Of a stretch of DNA of 64,000 bases, positions 44,971 to 52,170 are shown piece after piece (position 1 is the first letter of the stretch; every line of letters starts with the position of its first letter). The translations under genes were made by a program, and so were the position numbers. The stretch covers positions 29,939 through 93,938 of the forward strand of contig NZ_QLTK01000029.1 in the NCBI RefSeq assembly GCF_003269035.1, given 5' to 3'. The notes beneath the pieces were generated by a model that made no database searches, had not been told where the DNA came from, and worked only from the letters and a program-made list of their open reading frames with translations. This stretch comes from Paraburkholderia bryophila (lineage in GTDB: Bacteria; Pseudomonadota; Gammaproteobacteria; Burkholderiales; Burkholderiaceae).

Positions 44971-45846
44971 ATGCGCCAGCTCGAACTCCGCCATCTCCAT
45001 GCCTTCGTTTGCGTCGCGAAACACCTGCATTTCTCACGCGCCGCCGACGAGCTGGGCATCGCCGCGCCGTCGCTGACCAAGCTCATCCAGGAAGCCGAGC
45101 GCCTGCTCGGCGTGCGGCTCTTTCATCGCACCAAACGCTCGGTTGCGCTGAGCGCCGCCGGTAGCGTCTACCTCGTCGAAGCGCGCACCGCGCTCGACCA
45201 CCTCGCTCGCGGCGAAGAGCGCGCGCGACTCGCCGAGCGCGGCGAACTGGGACGCATCGAAGTCGGCTACGTGGCGTCGGCGGCTTATGCGGGCGTGCTG
45301 CAACGGTCGGTCGGCGGCTTTCGCGAGACCCATCCGGGCGTCGACATTTCGATTCGCGAGGTGCCGATGGACGCCGTCGCCGTCATGCTGCACGACGGCC
45401 TGCTCGACGCCGCCTATATCCGTCCGCCGATGCCGCTCGCCGACGGCCTTCAGGCCGCCACGGTGCATCACGACCGGTTCGTGCTGGCCATTCCCGTGGA
45501 TTCCCCGCTGGCCGCGTCGGCAAGCGTCAAACCCGCGCAACTGCACGACCAGTGTTTCGTGCTGCCGGAACAGGAGGCGCCCACTTTCGAAGTGGCGCGG
45601 CGCGGGCGCTTCGCGCCTCGCCTCGGGCCCCGGCCCGGCACGCTCGCGTCCGTGCTGGCGTGCGTGTCGCTGGGCGGCAAGGTCGCGGTGGTGCCGCAAA
45701 CGCTGGCCGAATGCGTCGCGTTGCCCGGCGTCTTGTACCGCGAGATCGCCGGCAGGACGATCGCTTCGGAAATCGCGCTCGCCTACCGGAAGTATGAAAA
45801 AGCGGCGGCGGTGAAAGCGTTTCTGGACTTCGCGCGCAAGGGGTAG
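44971..45846 (+). CDS. LysR-family transcriptional regulator
   Basis: A 291-residue LysR protein with N-terminal HTH (MRQLELRHLHAFVCVAKHLHFSRAADELGIAAPSLTKLIQEAERLLGVRLFHRTKRSVALSAAG) and a two-lobe effector domain (GRIEVGYVASAAYAGVLQ). It lies divergent from the DHA2 transporter at 43275-44855, its likely target. The intergenic stretch 44930-44960 is AT-rich and is a likely place for its binding site. Confidence 0.93.
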   Translation: MRQLELRHLHAFVCVAKHLHFSRAADELGIAAPSLTKLIQEAERLLGVRLFHRTKRSVALSAAGSVYLVEARTALDHLARGEERARLAERGELGRIEVGYVASAAYAGVLQRSVGGFRETHPGVDISIREVPMDAVAVMLHDGLLDAAYIRPPMPLADGLQAATVHHDRFVLAIPVDSPLAASASVKPAQLHDQCFVLPEQEAPTFEVARRGRFAPRLGPRPGTLASVLACVSLGGKVAVVPQTLAECVALPGVLYREIAGRTIASEIALAYRKYEKAAAVKAFLDFARKG

Positions 45847-46131
45847 AAGCGGCGTAGTCAAGGCTCACGCGCGGCTCGATCGGGAGCGCAATCCGCAGCA
45901 CAACCGGGAGGCGCAGCCAGGGCATCAACGCGGCACAACCCGGCGCCCAATCCGGCAAAAGGGCCGCTCGAACTGAAACCGAACGCTCGTTCCGATCCAC
46001 ACCACGACCGCCTTTCGTTATATCCTGCTGAATATCACGGTTGGCTTCGTGGCGCATGCCTGCTGGTTCTCCATCATGCTCATCGCCCCGCCGACCCTTA
46101 AAGCCCAACCAGCCAGCAGGAGCCCGTAGCG
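45847..46131. other. Intergenic region with ModE-like site
   Basis: About 285 bp between LysR and the first gene of the molybdenum island. No gene is seen. It holds ModE-like site 1 (46016-46039) and, near the right end, the CAGGAG ribosome site of the next gene. Confidence 0.5.
46016..46039. promoter_or_regulatory. ModE-like operator 1
   Basis: CGTTATAT-N8-ATATCACG, total 24 bp, with seven of eight arm positions symmetric. It matches the ModE consensus (CGTTATAT and its inverted copy) and lies 93 bp before the start at 46132. Three other sites with the same 24-bp spacing lie in this region. Confidence 0.72.
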
Positions 46132-46737
46132 GTGCGCAGCCGATCCACCCCGTCCGACCCGGCGCAAAGCCGCCAACGCTTTGCGAATGAGATTTCGTCG
46201 ACGATCGTCGCGGTCAGATCGGCGTCCGAGCGCGGCCGCGCCGAATCGATCCGCGACGTCGTCGATGCTTACCGGCGCCTGTACGGCAGCGTGCAGCGCT
46301 TCGTGCTGATGCTGACCAACGACAAGCTCAACTTCGCGTCGGTCGGCACTTCGGGCTCGCATTCGCTGAACCAGTTGCTGTCGATCCTCGCGGAGCGGGC
46401 CCGGGCGGCAGGCTTCGCGCGTCTGCACGATCTGAAAGCCGCCATTGAAGAAGCGCGCTCGGCCGAACAACTGCGCGACGCAATCTTCTCGGATGCGTTC
46501 AGCAACGATCTGACCGCATTGCGCAAAGTCGTGGCGCAGCTCGAAAGACTCGATACCGCTTTTATCGGCCTGTGCGTTGGACATGTTCTCGAGCAGCACG
46601 GGCCTGTCACGGCTAACCTCGCGTCGAGCGCCGGCACGCGCGCCACGGGCCACCGCAACCGCAGCCGCAGCCGCAGTGCGGCGGCCGTTCAGCGCGACGC
46701 GCAAGCCGAACCCAGCCTCGTCGGCTCCCACGACTGA
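46132..46737 (+). CDS. Helical protein of unknown function in the molybdenum island
   Basis: A 201-residue protein I do not recognise. The body (residues 10-160) is predicted almost all helical, soluble, with one Cys in LCVGHVLEQ; the C-terminal 40 residues are disordered, with a basic Arg-Ser stretch. There is no signal peptide. The start is GTG 46132, preceded by CAGGAG. It follows ModE-like site 1 and precedes the DUF2325 gene, so molybdate control is likely. What it does cannot be told. Confidence 0.75.
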   Translation: MRSRSTPSDPAQSRQRFANEISSTIVAVRSASERGRAESIRDVVDAYRRLYGSVQRFVLMLTNDKLNFASVGTSGSHSLNQLLSILAERARAAGFARLHDLKAAIEEARSAEQLRDAIFSDAFSNDLTALRKVVAQLERLDTAFIGLCVGHVLEQHGPVTANLASSAGTRATGHRNRSRSRSAAAVQRDAQAEPSLVGSHD

Positions 46738-46775
46738 TTCGCCAAGGACGCAGATGACCGTTTCCTTTCGCTCAC

Positions 46776-46799
46776 AGTTATATCTTCGCGAATACACCG
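46776..46799. promoter_or_regulatory. ModE-like operator 2 (weaker)
   Basis: AGTTATAT-N8-ATACACCG, total 24 bp. Thirteen of sixteen arm bases agree with the pattern of the other three sites. It lies 87 bp before the DUF2325 start, nearly the same distance as site 1 from its gene. Confidence 0.5.
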
Positions 46800-46885
46800 T
46801 AGCTGCGGCATGCACGGCAAACTTGCCGCGCGCGTATCACGTTCACGTCGAGCACGACTGACCCCGAACCGGATTCGAGGACCTC

Positions 46886-48247
46886 ATGCACACGCCCCCG
46901 TTTCGTCTCGCCCAGCCCTCGCGTCTGCAACTATCCGGCGACGAGCTTGCCAACGCCGGCATGCATGCCGCCGCCGACGTCTGCTGCGCGCCCGGCAGCG
47001 CACCGCAATCGCGGCCGGACGCCCCGCGACGCGCGCGCCTCGCCGAACTCGACGGCCATCTGCATTGCTCGATCATTGGTACCTGTCTGAGCACACAGGA
47101 GCTGCGCAAGCTGGTCCCCAAATTCACGAGTCTCGATCGCCGTGACGCCAGCGACCTCGAGATTCATCACGCGGCGGTCGAACTGGCGATCGAAGGCGGC
47201 GCAGGCGCCAAGGCGCTGCACAAGTCGCTCGACGACCACTATGCGGCGGCGATCCGCCGCTTCGACCAGGCCGGCGACGACACCGGCTTGCTAAAGCTGT
47301 GGGACGAGGCGTTGAAAAGCGGCGACATTCCGCCGGCGTACTGGGCGTTGATGACGCATCGGCACGCCACCCTGCCGGTCCGCCAGAAAGCATTCGGCGA
47401 CCTGCACATGCTGTCGCATCTGGTCGGCGCGGCGAACCGCGCCGATATTCGCCGGCTGGTCGCGCTGGAAGAAGAAAACGCCGCACTGAAAGAGAAAATC
47501 GAGCGCCAGCAGACCCGGCTGAACGAATTGGCCGCGCAGCGCGATGCATCGATCGCCGCGTTGAACGGGCAGATCGCGCAACTCAGCGCGAACGTCGCCC
47601 GCCAGATTCCCGCCGATGCCGCCGATCTCGCAGCCGAAGCGCAGCAATTGCGCGAACGCCTGAGCGACGCCGATCAGCGCGTGGCGTTGCACACCCACCG
47701 CCGCGAAGCCGCCGAGCAACGTGTGCTGCAGGAACAGGACGCCGCGCAGGCGCTGCGCACGAGCCACGATCGGGCGCTCGCACTGCTCAAGCTGGTGCAA
47801 AGCGAATGCGACGCGCTGGAACGCGCGACCGTCGACGCCGCCGACCCCACGCATGGCGCCAGCGCGCGCCGGGCGAGTCTCGACAGCGTGCAAGGCAAGC
47901 GGATCGTTTATGTGGGCGGCAGACCGGGCTCGAACGCCGCCCTAAAACGGCTGGTGGATGCGGCCGGTGGTGAACTGCTGGTGCATGACGGCGGCCTGGA
48001 AGATCGCAAGGGTCTGCTTGCGGCCGCGTTGCCGGGCGCGGACATCGTGGTGTTTCCGGTGGACTGCATCGACCATGATTCGATGAATACGCTCAAACGT
48101 GTTTGCGAGCGTCATCAGATCGACTACCACCCGCTGCGCACGGCCAGCGTGGCGAGCTTCGTGGAGTTGATGGCGCGACTGCATCCCGAGCATGTCGCGC
48201 AACTGGGTAGCCCGCCGCCTTCGGCGTTTTGCTTGCGGCACGGGTAA
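46886..48247 (+). CDS. DUF2325 protein with coiled coil
   Basis: A 453-residue protein. Residues about 50-190 are a helical domain, about 190-320 a long coiled coil (LVALEEENAALKEKIERQQTRLNELAAQRD), and the last 110 residues a DUF2325 domain (GKRIVYVGGRPGSNAALKRLVDAAGGELLVHDGGLEDRKGLLAAALPGADIVVFPVDCIDHDSMNTLKRVCERHQIDY), which looks like a Rossmann-type fold. No enzyme role is known for the domain. A ModE-like site upstream and its place beside modE and nifQ link it to molybdenum use. Confidence 0.85.
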   Translation: MHTPPFRLAQPSRLQLSGDELANAGMHAAADVCCAPGSAPQSRPDAPRRARLAELDGHLHCSIIGTCLSTQELRKLVPKFTSLDRRDASDLEIHHAAVELAIEGGAGAKALHKSLDDHYAAAIRRFDQAGDDTGLLKLWDEALKSGDIPPAYWALMTHRHATLPVRQKAFGDLHMLSHLVGAANRADIRRLVALEEENAALKEKIERQQTRLNELAAQRDASIAALNGQIAQLSANVARQIPADAADLAAEAQQLRERLSDADQRVALHTHRREAAEQRVLQEQDAAQALRTSHDRALALLKLVQSECDALERATVDAADPTHGASARRASLDSVQGKRIVYVGGRPGSNAALKRLVDAAGGELLVHDGGLEDRKGLLAAALPGADIVVFPVDCIDHDSMNTLKRVCERHQIDYHPLRTASVASFVELMARLHPEHVAQLGSPPPSAFCLRHG

Positions 48248-48352
48248 AGGCTGAGGGTGGACGGGGGGAGTTTGGCGGTTCGGAGGATTGCGCTTCGCGC
48301 GATACGCGGTTCGGAAGTCCGCCCTTCGCTAAGCCTCAACCTCAACCTCACC

Positions 48353-48751
48353 TCACGAACGAATCAACCGCGTCAACTCGGCGATCTGCTTCGCGCAGCT
48401 TCGCTCGGCCTCGACCTCGACGTCCCGATACAACCGGATGATCGTCTCGCCAACCGCTGTCAGCGTGCAGCCGCCGCCACTCTGACCACCCTGCTCCGAA
48501 TGCGTGGCGGGCGATTTCAGCGAGCGGTTCAGTTCGTCGATAAGCAACCAGGCGCGCCGGTACGACATGTCGAGACTGCGCGCCGCCGCCGAGATCGAAC
48601 CGAACTCACGCACGGCTTCGAGCAGTTCGACTTTGCCCGGTCCGAGCGCCACCGTGTCTCCGGTACGGATACGCATTCTGAAGCGTACTTCGGGGCGCAC
48701 TTTCGCGTTTTTCTTCGCGGGCGCTGGTTTGGTTTTTGCAATGTCGGCCAT
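48353..48751 (-). CDS. modE: ModE-type regulator, HTH domain only
   Basis: A 132-residue protein with the ModE LysR-type winged helix: LGPGKVELLEAVREFGSISAAARSLDMSYRRAWLLIDELNRSLKSP, then GGGCTLTAVGETIIRLYRDVE. The two molybdate-binding MOP domains of E. coli ModE (about 260 residues) are missing, so it cannot sense molybdate by that route. The start is uncertain: ATG 48751 or 48763; the second has GAGGCGG upstream. It is the best candidate to bind the four 24-bp sites. It lies just downstream of the NifQ-like gene on the same strand. Confidence 0.85.
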   Translation of the reverse strand: MADIAKTKPAPAKKNAKVRPEVRFRMRIRTGDTVALGPGKVELLEAVREFGSISAAARSLDMSYRRAWLLIDELNRSLKSPATHSEQGGQSGGGCTLTAVGETIIRLYRDVEVEAERSCAKQIAELTRLIRS

Positions 48752-48803
48752 GCGCGAAAGCATACACGAACCGCCTCGCACTGCCACCCAGGCTGGGCGG
48801 CGC

Positions 48804-49403
48804 CTAGGCGAGCTTTGGAAAGCAATGCCCGTAGTCCTCGCAGCCGGGGCAACCGGGCGCGGGGCCGGGTGTCAGCCCCAGCGAAAGCGCACGTTGTTGA
48901 GCCAGAAATTTCTTCCATCGCAGGTTCGCGATATTGCGTTCGACCAGTGTCGGGAAGTAGCGCGTCAGCATCCACGTGACCTCGTCGCGGCCGCGCAGGC
49001 CGAGGTCGCGCCACAGGTGATCCGGGCGCAAACAGGCACGTGCGATGATCGTCGCGAGGCAATCGGCATCCGCCGGGTCGACTGAAGCGTTTGCGTGCGC
49101 AAGCAGCACCGTGTGAAGCGTGCGGACGAAGTCGATCTGATCGATTGCGTGGACTGGGAGCGGCAGCGCCGGGGCCGATGCGCGCGTGAAGTGTCTTGCC
49201 AGCAGCGCGCGCCATGCCGGCTGCGGCAGGCCGAGCAGTGCGAGTTCGTTGCGCGCGTCACGCGCGGCGATCAGTCTGGCGAAGAGTTGCGTGTCGGGCG
49301 ACGCCGTGCCGGCGGCGAGTGAAAGCCAGGCGGCCGTGCGTGCGGCGACGTGTGCGTCGAGCGAATCGGGAGCGGCAACATCAGCAAGCGGATTGTCAGA
49401 CAT
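48804..49403 (-). CDS. nifQ: NifQ-like molybdenum-handling protein
   Basis: A 199-residue protein. The C-terminus has the NifQ signature NIANLRWKKFLAQQ, then a cysteine cluster C185-x2-C188-x5-C194. The normal NifQ motif is C-x4-C-x2-C-x5-C; the first Cys is replaced by Gly180. NifQ carries a Mo-Fe-S cluster and gives Mo to FeMo-cofactor assembly. No nitrogenase genes are in the window, so a role in Mo delivery to molybdopterin enzymes is more likely here. It sits directly upstream of modE on the same strand. Confidence 0.85.
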   Translation of the reverse strand: MSDNPLADVAAPDSLDAHVAARTAAWLSLAAGTASPDTQLFARLIAARDARNELALLGLPQPAWRALLARHFTRASAPALPLPVHAIDQIDFVRTLHTVLLAHANASVDPADADCLATIIARACLRPDHLWRDLGLRGRDEVTWMLTRYFPTLVERNIANLRWKKFLAQQRALSLGLTPGPAPGCPGCEDYGHCFPKLA

Positions 49404-49525
49404 GGCATCGACACGCGGAGGAAGAGCGAACCACGGTACGCCTGCGGCGCTCCAACCACCGGCAACTATCGGTCACCACCGGTCACCATCGCCCAGACCA
49501 CCTGAGCCACGATCTAAGTCATTAC

Positions 49526-50014
49526 CTAAACCGAAGCCCTCAAAACCTGCGCCTCGATCCGCGCCAGCCTTTTGACATGCCGCGGCGCCGGCAAAATATC
49601 CGCGCCCGAAAACAGAATCGGCGCACCCTCTTCCGCGTCCAGCGCGCGGCCGCCGCATTCATAGGCCACCAGCACGGTCTCATCGATCGGCGTGTTGAAC
49701 AACTCGTGCCAGGAAAACGTCACGACATAACCATCCTGCCCGACCGCGACGAACACCGTGCGCTTGAACTCGCCCGGCACCGCATCCGGCAACCCGGCCT
49801 CGGTGATCAGCGTCGTCAGACGTACACCTCGATACGGCTCGACGCTGCGAATGAAGCGGTTCGTCGTATAGCAGCGCAGATCGAACGGCGTGGCCAGCAC
49901 GCTGTCGTAGCGACGCAATTGCTCGATACTGAGCCGCAACGGACGCTGAAACCGTCCGTCGAGAACAAGCGCGCCGTCCACGGCCGGCGCGGCAATCACT
50001 TTCACACTATCCAT
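49526..50014 (-). CDS. Small sulfite-oxidase-fold molybdopterin-binding protein
   Basis: A 162-residue protein resembling the molybdopterin-binding core of the sulfite oxidase family: DLRCYTTNRFIRSVEPYRGVRLTTLITEAG, then VVTFSWHELFNT and VLVAYECGGRALDAEEGAPILF. It is far shorter than YedY/MsrP or sulfite oxidase and has no signal peptide. The Cys in RCYT is at the place where the family's Mo ligand might be, but I cannot be sure. A ModE-like site lies 43 bp before its start. Confidence 0.75.
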   Translation of the reverse strand: MDSVKVIAAPAVDGALVLDGRFQRPLRLSIEQLRRYDSVLATPFDLRCYTTNRFIRSVEPYRGVRLTTLITEAGLPDAVPGEFKRTVFVAVGQDGYVVTFSWHELFNTPIDETVLVAYECGGRALDAEEGAPILFSGADILPAPRHVKRLARIEAQVLRASV

Positions 50015-50056
50015 TCGCGCTTATCTCCAGCATCGGCAGCCTGGCGGCTTGTTCAT

Positions 50057-50080
50057 TCGTTATGTCCGTGTGTATATTAC
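50057..50080. promoter_or_regulatory. ModE-like operator 3
   Basis: CGTTATGT-N8-ATATTACG, total 24 bp. It sits between the divergent sulfite-oxidase-fold gene (43 bp away) and the lipoprotein gene (182 bp away), and could serve both. Confidence 0.68.
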
Positions 50081-50261
50081 GCGGCGACGATGGCTTGCGC
50101 ATAAAACCGCGTCGAAACTTCGTCCATACGCACTATATCGCCGGGCATATCAGCCGACCGGCGGCAGCACCCTGACGCAAAACAACCAACAACAATGAAC
50201 GGCGCAGCGTCTTGCGCGTGGCCCATGGCCAACGCCCACGCTCGCCAACCCAGGAGATCTC

Positions 50262-51188
50262 ATGCGCCTCGCTTCCACCCTGCACCGCAGTACCCGTCTC
50301 GCGCTCGTCACTGTCGGCCTGATCGCCGCGCTGGCCGGTTGCGGCGGCGACAACGTCACCGCCTCGCCGCAACGCTTCGCCGTGAGCGCCGCACCGAACG
50401 GCATCGCCGTGCGCGCCGCCGACGGCACGGTCTTTATCACCGACGACCAGACCAGCAGCGTGCTCTCCTCGCCCGACGCCCACGCGTTCGCGCACTACGC
50501 CAACGTGCCGACCGTCGCCGGCCAGTCGAACAGCCTGAGCCAACTGAGCTTCGCCGACGCGGGCGCGCTGACGATCGAACGCTTCGGCTTCGGCACGGCA
50601 AGCGCGGTGTTCAGCATCACGGGCACCGATACGATCGCGGCGCTGACCGGTCCCGATCCGACGCGCCGCCGCCTCGGCCTGATCTCGATCGGCTCGAACC
50701 GTCTGCTGTCCACGTGGTTCGTCAAGAGCGGCAGCAATCCGCCGCAAGGCGCGCTGAGCCTGATCACGTACGATCCGAACGCCCATACGGCGGTAGAACG
50801 CGATCTGCTGACAGGGCTCGGCAAGCCGGTCGGTATCGCGGTGTCGGGCGACAACGTGTACGTCTCGGACCAGGCGAATAACGACATCGTCAAAGCCAGC
50901 CTCAGCGCGTTGCTCGCCAGCTCGCAAGCGGTGGCGGCCAGCGGCGCGTTCGTGCAGATCGACAGCCCCGACCTGATGAGCGTCGACGCACACGGCACCC
51001 TGTACACCAAGTGCAACGCCACGGGCCTGTGCCGGATCGCGCCGGACGGCACGATCGGCGTGCTTGCAAACGACTTTCAGGACGCCCGCGGCGTCGCCGT
51101 CGACGCGCCGCGCGGTCTGCTGTACGCGATCGACCGCGCGACCGCCAGCGGCGGCACCAGCTACGTGCGCACATTTCCGCTGAATTGA
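50262..51188 (+). CDS. Lipoprotein with beta-propeller-like repeats
   Basis: A 308-residue lipoprotein: the signal ends in LIAALAGC, a good lipobox with acylated Cys near residue 27. The mature part holds repeated short strands such as PNGIAVRAADGTVFITDDQ, KPVGIAVSGDNVYVSDQANND and ARGVAVDAPRGLLYAIDRA, which look like NHL/SMP-30-type propeller blades. It would sit at the outer or inner membrane facing the periplasm. It lies between the molybdopterin protein and modA. Function is not known. Confidence 0.8.
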   Translation: MRLASTLHRSTRLALVTVGLIAALAGCGGDNVTASPQRFAVSAAPNGIAVRAADGTVFITDDQTSSVLSSPDAHAFAHYANVPTVAGQSNSLSQLSFADAGALTIERFGFGTASAVFSITGTDTIAALTGPDPTRRRLGLISIGSNRLLSTWFVKSGSNPPQGALSLITYDPNAHTAVERDLLTGLGKPVGIAVSGDNVYVSDQANNDIVKASLSALLASSQAVAASGAFVQIDSPDLMSVDAHGTLYTKCNATGLCRIAPDGTIGVLANDFQDARGVAVDAPRGLLYAIDRATASGGTSYVRTFPLN

Positions 51189-51233
51189 CGCCGCGCCGAT
51201 GGACGCCATCCGTGCAACACGACCCGATGGCGT

Positions 51234-51257
51234 CGTAATATAGCGCTCTTAATAACG
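51234..51257. promoter_or_regulatory. ModE-like operator 4, upstream of modA
   Basis: CGTAATAT-N8-TAATAACG, total 24 bp, 16 bases before the modA start. In E. coli, ModE represses modABC by binding near the start of transcription, so position and gene fit. Confidence 0.75.
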
Positions 51258-51272
51258 TATCGGGGTTACCGC

Positions 51273-52166
51273 ATGATTCGCAAGCTGCTCGCATCTCTCG
51301 TCGCGTCATTGGTCGTGGTCACCGGCATCGTGACGGCCGCGCCCGCCTTCGCCGACGACAGCAACACCGTCAACGTGCTGTACGCCGGTTCGCTCGTCAA
51401 TCTGATGGAGCGCAGCGTCGGCCCCGCGTTCGAGAAAGCCACCGGTCAGCAGTTCCGTGGCTATGCGGCGGGCTCGAACAAGATCGCCAACGAAATCAAG
51501 GGCAAGCTGCGTCGCGGCGACGTGTTTATCAGCGCGAGCCCGAAGGTGAACGCGAGCCTGATGGGCGAAGCGAATGGCGATCATGTCACTTGGTATGTGA
51601 ATTTTGCCGAATCGCCGCTGATGATCGGCTACAACCCGCAGAGCAAGTTTGCCGCGCAGTTCAAGAGCAAGCGTTGGGACCAGGTGCTGCAGGAGCCGGG
51701 TATCCGGATCGGCCGGACCGATCCGAAGCTCGACCCGAAGGGCGCGTTCACCGTCGAGATGATGACGAAGGCCGCCGAGCTCTACCATCAGCCGGATCTG
51801 GTCGAGAAGACACTCGGCGCGGCGGAAAACCCCGCTCAGGTTTTGCCTGAGGAAACGCTGGTGGGCCGCCTGCAATCGGGCCAGCTCGACGCCGGCTTTT
51901 TCTATTCGACCGAAACGTCCGACCTGAAGATTCCGGCGATCCGGCCGGCGCCGGAATTGCAGGCCAAGGCCAGCTACACGCTGACCATTCTGACCGACGC
52001 GCCGAACCGTAACGGCGCGAGCAGCTTCGTCGACTTCCTGCTGAGCGAGAAAGGCCGTGCGCTGCTCAAGCAACACGGCGTGGACGTCGTCAAACCGACC
52101 GTGAGCGGCAACGTGCAAGCCATGCCGCCTTCGGTGCAAGCGGTGATCGACGCCAACGCGCCGTAA
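51273..52166 (+). CDS. modA: Molybdate/tungstate-binding periplasmic protein
   Basis: A 297-residue binding protein with a Sec signal (LLASLVASLVVVTGIVTAAPAFA). It has the oxyanion-binding opening NVLYAGSLVNLMERSVGPAFEKATGQQFRGYAAGSNKIANEIKGKLRRGDVFISASPKVN, closer to the WtpA/ModA-type proteins than to E. coli ModA. It hands molybdate to the ModB-ModC transporter, whose gene starts 4 bases after its stop. A ModE-like site just upstream should repress it when Mo is plentiful. Confidence 0.93.
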   Translation: MIRKLLASLVASLVVVTGIVTAAPAFADDSNTVNVLYAGSLVNLMERSVGPAFEKATGQQFRGYAAGSNKIANEIKGKLRRGDVFISASPKVNASLMGEANGDHVTWYVNFAESPLMIGYNPQSKFAAQFKSKRWDQVLQEPGIRIGRTDPKLDPKGAFTVEMMTKAAELYHQPDLVEKTLGAAENPAQVLPEETLVGRLQSGQLDAGFFYSTETSDLKIPAIRPAPELQAKASYTLTILTDAPNRNGASSFVDFLLSEKGRALLKQHGVDVVKPTVSGNVQAMPPSVQAVIDANAP

Positions 52167-52170
52167 CGCG

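Noticed and set aside
48804..49403. TorD-type chaperone for the protein next to modE
   Set aside because: The NLRWKKFL motif and C-terminal cysteine cluster are NifQ marks, not TorD.
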